Shown in pieces: positions 1-7,551 of a DNA stretch of 64,000 nucleotides. Position numbers and translations under genes: made by a program. The number at the start of each line of letters is the position of its first letter. The first letter of the stretch is position 1. The notes beneath the pieces were generated by a model. That model was not told the origin of the DNA, searched no databases, and saw only the letters and a list, made by a program, of their open reading frames with translations. The stretch comes from Geothrix edaphica (GTDB taxonomy: Bacteria; Acidobacteriota; Holophagae; Holophagales; Holophagaceae), in the NCBI RefSeq assembly GCF_030268045.1, contig NZ_BSDC01000002.1, positions 596,717 to 660,716 on the forward strand, read 5' to 3'.

Positions 1-203
1 TCCACGGAGGTGATGCCCTGGTAGGGCTGGCCGAACCAGCCGGCGTCCACCGCGTCGAGCACCTGGAGGAAGACCCGGCGGGCGGTCTCGGAGGTGGGTT
101 CGGTCTTGGCGGCGGCCTTCGGGGCCGCGGGCTTGGGGGCGGGGCCCTGGGCGGGCAGCAGGGAGGCGGTGACCAGCAGGGGAAGGAGGAGGGCGACGCG
201 CAT
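1..203 (-). CDS. Secreted protein, N-terminal part only
   Basis: The frame begins with ATG at 203 and runs off the left edge, so only 67 residues are visible. It opens with a signal peptide (MRVALLLPLLVTASLLPAQ), followed by a Pro/Ala/Lys linker and the start of a folded region (ETARRVFLQVLDAVDAGWFG). AGGAGA lies upstream of the ATG. The next gene upstream on the same strand ends 16 bases away, so the two are probably co-transcribed. The family is not recognisable from this fragment; secretion is inferred from the leader. Confidence 0.75.
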   Translation of the reverse strand, partial: MRVALLLPLLVTASLLPAQGPAPKPAAPKAAAKTEPTSETARRVFLQVLDAVDAGWFGQPYQGITSV

Positions 204-219
204 CAGAAGGTCTCCTGGC

Positions 220-624
220 TCATGAACGGGAATGCCGGGGAGGGGCCTTGGGTTCCGGCCGTTCCTTGGCAAAGCAGGCCCGGCAGAGGGCCTTGGCGGG
301 CTCCTCGGGGATGAAGGGCAGGTACTCCTGGGCGCCGCAGGCCGCGCAGGTGATGTGGGTCAGGACCCGGGCGGCGTCCTTCCCCCCCTTCCGCTTGTAG
401 GAGAAGGAGCGGCGGTAGCAGTCGGGGCAGAGGTAGAACTTCTGGCCGGTTTCCACCTTGAAGCGCAGGCCGCACTCGGCGCAGATCTTCTCCCGGGGCG
501 CCTTGGGGTCCGGGGGGACGACAGGGGCCCGCTTGGTGAGCCGGACGGGGGGCCTGGCCGGCGAAGCCTCCGGCGTCGCGTCCCCGGAGGCAGGGTCATG
601 GGAGGGTTTCAGCCCTTTGATCAT
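220..624 (-). CDS. Zinc-ribbon protein, 134 aa
   Basis: A small protein with a disordered Pro-rich N-terminus (about residues 1-45) and two consecutive treble-Cys modules: C-x2-C...C-x2-C in CAECGLRF/CPDCY, and C-x2-C...C-x2-C in CAACGAQ/CRACF. The Cys pairs suggest two structural zinc sites, as in small RNA- or protein-binding zinc ribbons, but no specific family is recognised. The start at 624 is the first ATG; a start inside the Pro-rich part cannot be excluded. It sits directly upstream of the partial secreted gene on the same strand. Confidence 0.7.
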   Translation of the reverse strand: MIKGLKPSHDPASGDATPEASPARPPVRLTKRAPVVPPDPKAPREKICAECGLRFKVETGQKFYLCPDCYRRSFSYKRKGGKDAARVLTHITCAACGAQEYLPFIPEEPAKALCRACFAKERPEPKAPPRHSRS

Positions 625-726
625 CGTTGATGGTCCTACTGCGGCCCGGGCCGGAAGGGTTAGGGTACCGCAACCAGATCCGGCCTGCGAGTTTCCGTCC
701 TGCCGGGGTGCTGGCATCCTGGGCCC

Positions 727-1665
727 ATGCCTTCCTGTTCCGATCTCCTGGAGCCCCTGCGCCGCGGGGAGCCGCGGGCCCTGGGCCGGGCCATCTCCTG
801 GATGGAAAATGGCCACCCCGAAGCCCGCGATCTGATGGCCCGGCTCTGGCCCCACCTGGGCGGGGCATCGGTGATCGGCATCACAGGCCCGCCGGGGGCC
901 GGGAAGAGCACCCTCACGGACCAGCTGGCCCGGACGCTGCGGGCCGAGGGCCAGAAGGTGGGCATCCTCGCCGTGGATCCCACCTCGCCCTTCAGCGGCG
1001 GTGCCATCCTGGGCGACCGCATCCGCATGCAGCGCATCGCGGCGGATCCGGGCATCTTCATCCGCAGCATGGCCACCCGCGGGGCCCTGGGCGGGCTGGC
1101 GCGCGCCACCCAGGACGCCATCGACCTGCTGGACGCGGCGGGCTTCGACACGGTGATCGTCGAGACCGTGGGCGTGGGGCAGGACGAGGTCGACGTGGTG
1201 GCCTGCGTCCAGACCTGCTGTGTGGTGCTGGTGCCGGGCATGGGCGACGAGATCCAGGCCATCAAGGCCGGCATCATGGAGGTGGCGGACCTCTTCGTGA
1301 TCAACAAGGCCGACCGCGATGGGGCCGATCAGGTGGAACAGGAGCTGACGGCCATGAAGTCCATGGCGGCCACGCGGCCCTGGGATCCGCCGGTGCTCCG
1401 CACCGTGGCCCAGCGGGGCGAGGGCGTGGCGGAGCTGCTGGCGCAGGTGCGCGGGCACGGCGCCTGGCTGCGGGCCCACGGCGGCCTGGCCCGGAAGGCC
1501 CGGGAGCGGGCCCGGCTGCGCTTCGAGTCCCTGCTGGCCGAGGCCGCCCTGCGCCGGGCCCGGGCCCAGGCCGGCCCCGCCCGGCTCGAGGCGGCCATCC
1601 AGGCCATCGCCGACCGCAGCCTGGATCCTTACACGGCCGTGGCCGACATCCTCGGCGAAGGCTGA
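727..1665 (+). CDS. meaB: MeaB/ArgK-family G3E GTPase (methylmalonyl-CoA mutase chaperone)
   Basis: At 312 residues this is full length for MeaB, the GTPase chaperone that loads and protects adenosylcobalamin in methylmalonyl-CoA mutase and related mutases. The P-loop GPPGAGKST lies at residues 54-62, the switch-type DPTSP follows near 84, ETVGVGQ is the Walker B/switch II segment, and NKAD is the guanine-specificity motif. No mutase genes are next to it, so the partner must be elsewhere. It stands alone on the plus strand, convergent with aguB. Family assignment is secure; the exact mutase partner is inferred. Confidence 0.93.
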   Translation: MPSCSDLLEPLRRGEPRALGRAISWMENGHPEARDLMARLWPHLGGASVIGITGPPGAGKSTLTDQLARTLRAEGQKVGILAVDPTSPFSGGAILGDRIRMQRIAADPGIFIRSMATRGALGGLARATQDAIDLLDAAGFDTVIVETVGVGQDEVDVVACVQTCCVVLVPGMGDEIQAIKAGIMEVADLFVINKADRDGADQVEQELTAMKSMAATRPWDPPVLRTVAQRGEGVAELLAQVRGHGAWLRAHGGLARKARERARLRFESLLAEAALRRARAQAGPARLEAAIQAIADRSLDPYTAVADILGEG

Positions 1666-1682
1666 CCTCCCAGGCGTCCGGT

Positions 1683-2552
1683 TCAGGCCTGGGTGATGAT
1701 GCCGTAGAGCTCCGGTCGGCGGTCCCGGAAGAAGCCGAAGGAGGCGCGGTTGCGGCGGATCTCGTCGAGATCCAGGTCTGCCGTGATCACCCCGGATTCC
1801 CTGCGGCCCAGCTCGGCCACCTTGTCGCCGCGATGGTTTGCGATGAAGGAGTGGCCGTAGAAGGTCTGGTCGCCTTCCAGGCCGATGCGGTTGGCGGCCA
1901 CCACGGGCACCACGTTGGACACGGCGTGGCCGATCATGGCCCGCTGCCACAGATCCTTGGTATCCAGCTCGGGGTTCTCGGGCTCGGTGCCGATGGCCGT
2001 GGGGTAGAGCAGGATCTCTGCGCCCAGCAGCATCATGGCCCGGGCGCACTCGGGGTACCACTGGTCCCAGCAGATCCCCACGCCCAGCTTCCCGAAGCGG
2101 GTCGGCCAGACCTTGAAGCCGGTGTTGCCGGGCCGGAAGTAGAACTTCTCCTCGTAGCCCGGACCGTCGGGGATGTGGCTCTTGCGGTAGACGCCGAGCA
2201 GGGCGCCGTCCGCATCCACCATGGCCAGGCTGTTGTAGAAGGCGTGGCCGTCCCGCTCGAAGAAGGAGACGGGGATCACCACGCCCAGCTCCTTCGCCAG
2301 GGCCTGGAACCGGGCGAGGGTGGGATGGCCCGCCACGGGCTTCGCCCAATCGAAGAAGGCGTCCTTCTCCTCGCGGCAGAAGTAGGGGCCCTCGAACAGC
2401 TCCGAAGGCAGGATGACGTGGGCGCCGGTGGCTGCCGCTTCGCGGACGAGGCCCTCCACCCGGGCGACATTCTGCTCGAGGCTGTCGGTGAAGGCGCACT
2501 GGAGGGCGGCGACCCGGACGAGGCTCGCCGGCTGGCTCCTGGATTCGCTCAT
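1683..2552 (-). CDS. aguB: N-carbamoylputrescine amidase
   Basis: A nitrilase-superfamily enzyme of 289 residues that hydrolyses N-carbamoylputrescine to putrescine, CO2 and ammonia. The Glu-Lys-Cys catalytic triad is visible: Glu51 in LPSELFEGPYF, Lys124 in VYRKSHIPDG and Cys161 in GICWDQWYPE. The YRKSHIPDGPGYEEKFYF stretch is typical of the AguB branch rather than of general nitrilases. Its start overlaps the 3' end of aguA by 4 bp, so the two steps of agmatine conversion are translationally coupled. It converges on meaB with a 17-bp gap. Confidence 0.95.
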   Translation of the reverse strand: MSESRSQPASLVRVAALQCAFTDSLEQNVARVEGLVREAAATGAHVILPSELFEGPYFCREEKDAFFDWAKPVAGHPTLARFQALAKELGVVIPVSFFERDGHAFYNSLAMVDADGALLGVYRKSHIPDGPGYEEKFYFRPGNTGFKVWPTRFGKLGVGICWDQWYPECARAMMLLGAEILLYPTAIGTEPENPELDTKDLWQRAMIGHAVSNVVPVVAANRIGLEGDQTFYGHSFIANHRGDKVAELGRRESGVITADLDLDEIRRNRASFGFFRDRRPELYGIITQA

Positions 2553-3574
2553 CGTACCTCCGGCTGCTGCTGGGTGATGCAGTGGAAGGCGCCGCCCCCG
2601 CTGAGGATGGCACGGGCGGACCGGCCGAGGACGCGATGGTTGGGGAAGAGCGGCGCCAGGGCTGCCACCGCCTCGTCATCGTACGCCGTGCCGTAGGTGG
2701 GCACCACCACGCTGCGGTTGCCGATGTAGAAGTTCACGAAGCTGGCGGGCATCAGCTCACCATCCTCGTCCCGTACCACGCCAGGCGAGGGGATGCACAC
2801 CACCTGGAGCCGCCGGCCCCGGGCGTCGGTCAGGGCTCCCAGGTCCGCGGCCAGGCGGTCCAGGGTGGCGGCGTTGGGATCGCCGGGCTCCTGCGCCTCC
2901 ATGCAGACCACCACGCCCGGGGCCACGAAGCGGGCCAGGGTGTCGATGTGGCCGTCCGTGTGGTCGTTCAGCAGGCCCTCGTCGAGCCACAGCACCTTCT
3001 CGGCGCCGAGGCCGTCGCGCAGGGCGGCCTCGATCTCGGTCTGGTCCAGGCCGGGATTGCGGTTGGGATTGAGCAGGCACTGGCGGGTGGTGAGCACCGT
3101 GCCCTCGCCATCCACCTCCACGGACCCGCCCTCGAGGATCCAGGCATGGTCGATCCGGGGGGCGCCGCTGAGGGCCGCCACGCGGCCCGCCACCCGGTCG
3201 TCGTCGGGCAGCAGGTACTTCCGGCCCCAGCCGTTGAAGCCGAAGCAGGCCGCGTGCAAGGTGCCGGCCCCATCCTCCACGAAGATCGGCGCCGTGTCGC
3301 GCAGCCAGATGTCCCCCACGGGCACCCGATGGAAGCGCACCTGGCCCAGCACGGGGGCCAGGGCGGTGCCCGCCTCGGCCTCGGCGGCGGCGTCCTGCAC
3401 CAGGATGTCCAGGGCCTCGTCGCCGGCCTCGGCGATGGCCAGGCAGAGGGCCGCCCACTCCGCCCGGGCCGGGGCCAGGTTCTCCTGCCAGAGGTGGCCG
3501 TGGCTGGGCCAGGCCAGCCAGCAGGCGCTGTGGCGGGCCCACTCGGCGGGTTGTCGGTAGGTCGGCTGGGACAT
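2549..3574 (-). CDS. aguA: Agmatine deiminase
   Basis: A peptidylarginine-deiminase-fold enzyme of 341 residues that converts agmatine to N-carbamoylputrescine and ammonia. The nucleophile is Cys332 in GGGAFHCITQQ near the C-terminus. The GGS segment (ILEGGSVEVDGEG), the WLRDTAP segment and the NDHTDGHID segment carry the acidic and His residues of the active site. It is followed by aguB with a 4-bp overlap, making a two-gene polyamine operon. An arginine decarboxylase is not in the window. Confidence 0.95.
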   Translation of the reverse strand: MSQPTYRQPAEWARHSACWLAWPSHGHLWQENLAPARAEWAALCLAIAEAGDEALDILVQDAAAEAEAGTALAPVLGQVRFHRVPVGDIWLRDTAPIFVEDGAGTLHAACFGFNGWGRKYLLPDDDRVAGRVAALSGAPRIDHAWILEGGSVEVDGEGTVLTTRQCLLNPNRNPGLDQTEIEAALRDGLGAEKVLWLDEGLLNDHTDGHIDTLARFVAPGVVVCMEAQEPGDPNAATLDRLAADLGALTDARGRRLQVVCIPSPGVVRDEDGELMPASFVNFYIGNRSVVVPTYGTAYDDEAVAALAPLFPNHRVLGRSARAILSGGGAFHCITQQQPEVR

Positions 3575-3748
3575 GGCGCGGAACCCCTGGATAGGATGCG
3601 GCTCCCGATGGAAGCACCCTCCAGTTCAGCAAAAGGGCCTTCTCCCGTCGAGGCTTATTGCGCCTCGGCAGACCTTATTGCTGCAAGGACAGGACCCCCC
3701 CGGAGGCCCTTCATGCCGCTTATCATGATGCCTCGCCCCGGAGCCTCC

Positions 3749-5659
3749 ATGTCCCTGATCCGCGCCCTGCGCGCCGCGCTCGTCCCGGTTCTCCTTCTCG
3801 GCGCGGCGAGCGCGCCGGCCCAGGATGCGGCGGCGGGGCCCGCCGAGGTGCGCGCCCAGTACACCAAGCGCGAGGTCCAGATCCCCATGCGGGACGGCGT
3901 GAAGCTCTTCACGGCCATCTACACGCCTAAGGACACCACCCGCACCTACCCCTTCCTCCTCCAGCGCACGCCCTACAGCGTGTACCCCTACGGCGCCGAC
4001 GCCTTCCCGGAGCACCTGGGCCCCTCGGCCCCCTTCCAGAAGGAGGGCTTCATCTTCGTGTACCAGGACGTGCGCGGCCGGATGATGTCCGAGGGCGAGT
4101 TCGTGAACATGCGGCCCCAGCGCGCGGTGAGCGGGGCCGCCGTGGATGAGAGCACGGACACCTACGACACCCTCGACTGGCTGCTGAAGCACGTGGAGGG
4201 GAACAACGGCCGCGCCGGCCAGTGGGGCATCAGCTATCCCGGCTTCTACACGGCCGTGGGCATGCTGTCGGGCCATCCGGCCCTCAAGGCCGTGTCACCC
4301 GAGGCCCCCATCACGGACTGGTTCGCGGGCGACGACTTCCACCGCAACGGGGCCCTGTGGTTGCCCCATGCCTTCAACTTCATGGTGAGCTTCGGGCAGC
4401 CCCGGCCCAAGCCCACGGCGGAATGGCCCCGGCCCTTCCACCACGGCACCTCGGATGGCTACGGGTGGTTCCTGCGCCTGGGCCCCACGGGCGACACGCG
4501 GCAGTACACGAAGGATGTGCCCTTCTGGAACGAGATGCTGGACCACCCGGACTACGACGCCTTCTGGCAGGCCCGCAACCCGCGGCCCCAGCTCAAGGAC
4601 GTGAAGCCCGCCGTGCTGACCGTGGGCGGCTGGTTCGACGCGGAGAACCTCTACGGCACCCTCCAGGTGTTCAAGACCCTGGGCCGCCAGAGCCCCGCCA
4701 CGGACAGCCGGCTGGTCATGGGCCCCTGGTTCCATGGGGGCTGGGAGCGCAGCAAGGGCGACCACCTCGGCCCCGTGCAGTTCGGGGCCGACACCTCCTC
4801 CTGGTTCCAGACGGAAGTCCTCTTCCACTTCTTCATGCAGCACCTGAAGGAGGCGAAGGCCCCCGCCCTGGCCAAGGCCACCGTCTTCGAGACCGGCGCC
4901 AACCGCTGGCGCCAGCTGGAGGCCTGGCCGCCGAAGCAGGCCCGGGAGGCGAAGCTCTACCTTCAGCCCGAGGGCGGTCTCTCCCTGGCGCCGCCGGCGC
5001 CCGGCGGCGGCGCCGATAGCTTCAGCTCGGATCCCGCCAAGCCCGTCCCCTTCACGGAACAGGTGGCCATCGGCATGCCCAAGGACTACATGGTCGCCGA
5101 CCAGCGCTTCGCCGGCCGCCGGCCGGACGTGCTGGTGTTCCAGACCGAACCCCTGGCTGAGGACCTGACCCTCGCCGGCCCCCTGCGACCGGAGCTCTTC
5201 GTGGCCACCACGGGCACCGACGCCGACTGGGTGGTGAAGCTCATCGATGTCTACCCGGACGACTTCCACAACCCGGACTTCAGGGAGAGCGGCCTCCCCT
5301 GGGATCGCACACCCAACCCCATGGGCGGCTACCAGCAGCTGGTGCGGGGCGAGGTCATGCGCGGCAAGTTCCGCGACAGCCTGTCCACGCCCGCGCCCTT
5401 CGTCCCCGGCCAGCCCACCCGCGTGGCCTGGTCCATGAACGACATCTTCCACACGTTCAAAAAGGGACACCGCGTCATGGTGCAGGTCCAGAGCACCTGG
5501 TTCCCCCTCATGGACCGCAATCCCCAGGTGTTCATGGACATCAACAAGGCCAAGGCCGGCGACTACCAGAAGGCCACCCACACCGTCTTCCACGATGCCG
5601 CGCGGCCGAGCGGGGTGTCAGTGGGCCTGCTCGATCTTGCGCGGCCCCCAAGGCAGTAG
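3749..5659 (+). CDS. Secreted CocE/NonD-family hydrolase (S15-like, alpha-amino acid ester hydrolase type)
   Basis: A 636-residue alpha/beta hydrolase with a signal peptide (MSLIRALRAALVPVLLLGAA). The nucleophile elbow is GISYPG, preceded by the oxyanion region YQDVRGRMMSEGEF. GPWFHGGW carries the likely catalytic His, and the C-terminal half is the jelly-roll domain of X-Pro dipeptidyl-peptidase-like (S15) enzymes. The family cleaves acyl esters or amides such as cocaine, glutaryl-cephalosporins and amino-acid esters; the substrate here is unknown. The ATG at 3749 is chosen because GGAG lies 8 bases upstream and the leader is cleanest from there; an ATG at 3730 is possible. Confidence 0.88.
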   Translation: MSLIRALRAALVPVLLLGAASAPAQDAAAGPAEVRAQYTKREVQIPMRDGVKLFTAIYTPKDTTRTYPFLLQRTPYSVYPYGADAFPEHLGPSAPFQKEGFIFVYQDVRGRMMSEGEFVNMRPQRAVSGAAVDESTDTYDTLDWLLKHVEGNNGRAGQWGISYPGFYTAVGMLSGHPALKAVSPEAPITDWFAGDDFHRNGALWLPHAFNFMVSFGQPRPKPTAEWPRPFHHGTSDGYGWFLRLGPTGDTRQYTKDVPFWNEMLDHPDYDAFWQARNPRPQLKDVKPAVLTVGGWFDAENLYGTLQVFKTLGRQSPATDSRLVMGPWFHGGWERSKGDHLGPVQFGADTSSWFQTEVLFHFFMQHLKEAKAPALAKATVFETGANRWRQLEAWPPKQAREAKLYLQPEGGLSLAPPAPGGGADSFSSDPAKPVPFTEQVAIGMPKDYMVADQRFAGRRPDVLVFQTEPLAEDLTLAGPLRPELFVATTGTDADWVVKLIDVYPDDFHNPDFRESGLPWDRTPNPMGGYQQLVRGEVMRGKFRDSLSTPAPFVPGQPTRVAWSMNDIFHTFKKGHRVMVQVQSTWFPLMDRNPQVFMDINKAKAGDYQKATHTVFHDAARPSGVSVGLLDLARPPRQ

Positions 5660-5841
5660 GGCAATCAGGCAGGAAGCACCTGGTCTGGCTCGGGGGTCGG
5701 GTTGACGCGTGGCGAAGAACCAGTGACACTCGACCGTGATTTCCCGATTTATGCATCATCTTTCGTGCATCCGAGGCCAGGAACACCTTTTTCGATCGGG
5801 TCCAGACTCATTGATTTCATGCTCAGCCTTGGGAGTGATCC

Positions 5842-6387
5842 ATGCCCCGTGTTTTCCTCAGCCTGGTTTCCCTGGTGGTTCTTCAATCCTCGGGATGGGC
5901 TCAAACGCCCGTGACCCCTCCCAGCCCTCAGCCTGAGGAGAACCCCTATGAGCTGGTCCCGGTGGCCGATGACCAGACGGTCATCGAAGCCAAAAGCCTG
6001 ATCCTCCAAACGGGGGTGCTTGGCACGGCTCAATCCCAGACCCTGCCAGGGCAACGCCCCTTGGGCCCGGGATCCGGCATGGCCGATCTGGCCGCCGAGA
6101 TGCCCAATGCCTTCCGCTGCTATGGATTCATCCTGGGGGCCGGGGAGAAGCTGCGCCTGCGCCTCCAAGGACAGACAGGCGGCCGCATCTTCATGAAGTT
6201 TTTGCCCAAGCGACCTGCCGATGCCATGGCCTCCCAGGTGCGGCGGGCGAACCTGATGCCGGCCCCCTCCCGCGCCGCCAGGATCGAGATCACCAACGTT
6301 ACAGACAAACCCTATCAGGTTGCCCTGATGCTGTATGGTCAGGCCAACTACCCCTATACCCTGGTGATTGAGCGAACTAAGAAATAA
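5842..6387 (+). CDS. Secreted hypothetical protein, 181 aa
   Basis: The protein starts with a signal peptide (MPRVFLSLVSLVVLQSSGWAQ), then a Pro-rich stretch and a folded part of about 130 residues with alternating hydrophobic strands (FRCYGFILGAGEKLRLRLQ and the closing ANYPYTLVIE). It reads like a small beta-rich periplasmic or outer-surface domain, but no family is recognised. It stands alone on the plus strand between the CocE-like hydrolase and the convergent methyltransferase. Codon use matches the host, so it is probably a real gene. Confidence 0.75.
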   Translation: MPRVFLSLVSLVVLQSSGWAQTPVTPPSPQPEENPYELVPVADDQTVIEAKSLILQTGVLGTAQSQTLPGQRPLGPGSGMADLAAEMPNAFRCYGFILGAGEKLRLRLQGQTGGRIFMKFLPKRPADAMASQVRRANLMPAPSRAARIEITNVTDKPYQVALMLYGQANYPYTLVIERTKK

Positions 6388-6495
6388 TAAAGACTCGATC
6401 CCGGTCTGGTTCTTCAGCCTCGCTGACGCCCGCGGCCCGGATGGCTCTTCAATCAGCCATTGAATAGCCTTCGAATGGAGCGGAAAACCTGGGTT

Positions 6496-7551
6496 TCAAC
6501 CCTTCCAGCCCTCCAACACCCTGAACCGGCTGCCCATCATGTCGGGCAGGGTGAGTTGGAGGAGGTTCTCGGTGCGCTTCATGCGCTCGGGGGCCGGCAG
6601 GGCCATCCAGCCGGCGCCCCACTGGTCCAGGGGGGCGTGGGTGCGGATCCACTTGCTCAGCTCCAGGTGGCTGAGGTCCGACAGGCCTTCACCTTGGAGC
6701 AGGGCGGCCAGCCGGGTGAAGTCGACATCCACTGTCAAGTCGGCCTCCCCCAGGTCCTCGTGCCAGTTGCCGTCCACGCTGTGGGCCTTGAAGCGGCGCA
6801 GGTCCGCGCCCTTGGCCAGCAGGCGGCTGGCGGGCTCGCCGTAGTCCACCGCCAGGAAGAGGCCCGCCTGCAGGGGCGCCGCCAGCTCGTGGATGAGGCC
6901 CGGCAGGCCCTCGCACCAGATGCTGCCGTCCCGGGGCTCCAGGCCATCGGTCTGAGCCGCGAACCAGGCGCCGGCCTCGCCGGGATCCGCGGCCTGCCAC
7001 TGGGGACCGGCAGCGGTCAGCACCTCGCGGGTCCACTGTCCGCCATCCCAGCGCCAAGGTTGCGCGGGCAGGGCGTCGAAGAACTCGTTGCTGAAGATGG
7101 CGCCGGTGAAGGGCTCCAGAGGTTCGTTCTCAGCGGCGAAGCGCGCGCGATTCGCCGTCAGGAAAGGCGCCAGGGCGTCTTCCGCGGCCCGGCGGGCGGC
7201 GGGGTTGTCGTCACGGTGGATATAAACCAGGGCTTCGGCGAAGGGGCCCGTGACGGCGTTCAGCACATCCCGGCCCAGCCAGCCGCGACCGGCGCCGGGC
7301 TCCAGGGCCGTGAAGACCGCCGGTCGGCCCAGGCGCTCCCAGGCCGCCTCCAGGCGCAGGGCGATGGTCTGGCCCAGCAGGGGCCCCAGGTCCAGGGCCG
7401 TGTAGTAGTCCTTGCCCGCGAAGCCCCAGGGACCTTCGGAACGCCGGTAGTAGCCGTGCTCCGGGTGGTAGAGGCCCAGGGCCATCACCTCCGCGGCGGG
7501 CACGGGGCCTTCGGCGAGGCGGGTCTGCAGCAGGTCGGTCAGCGGGTTCAC
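6496..7551 (-). CDS. MidA-family class I SAM-dependent methyltransferase
   Basis: A 351-residue protein of the MidA/NDUFAF7 (DUF185) type. The N-terminal LYHPEHGYYRRSEGPWGF and GKDYYTALDLGPLLGQ match the conserved front of the family. ALEPGAGRGWLGRD is the SAM-binding glycine loop, and GAIFSNEFFDALPAQPW matches the family NELLDALPV-type signature. In eukaryotes the homologue methylates an arginine of complex I during assembly; the bacterial target is not established. The start is GTG at 7551, overlapping the stop of the MMPL gene in a GTGA arrangement, so it is the last gene of a four-gene minus-strand operon. Confidence 0.85.
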   Translation of the reverse strand: MNPLTDLLQTRLAEGPVPAAEVMALGLYHPEHGYYRRSEGPWGFAGKDYYTALDLGPLLGQTIALRLEAAWERLGRPAVFTALEPGAGRGWLGRDVLNAVTGPFAEALVYIHRDDNPAARRAAEDALAPFLTANRARFAAENEPLEPFTGAIFSNEFFDALPAQPWRWDGGQWTREVLTAAGPQWQAADPGEAGAWFAAQTDGLEPRDGSIWCEGLPGLIHELAAPLQAGLFLAVDYGEPASRLLAKGADLRRFKAHSVDGNWHEDLGEADLTVDVDFTRLAALLQGEGLSDLSHLELSKWIRTHAPLDQWGAGWMALPAPERMKRTENLLQLTLPDMMGSRFRVLEGWKG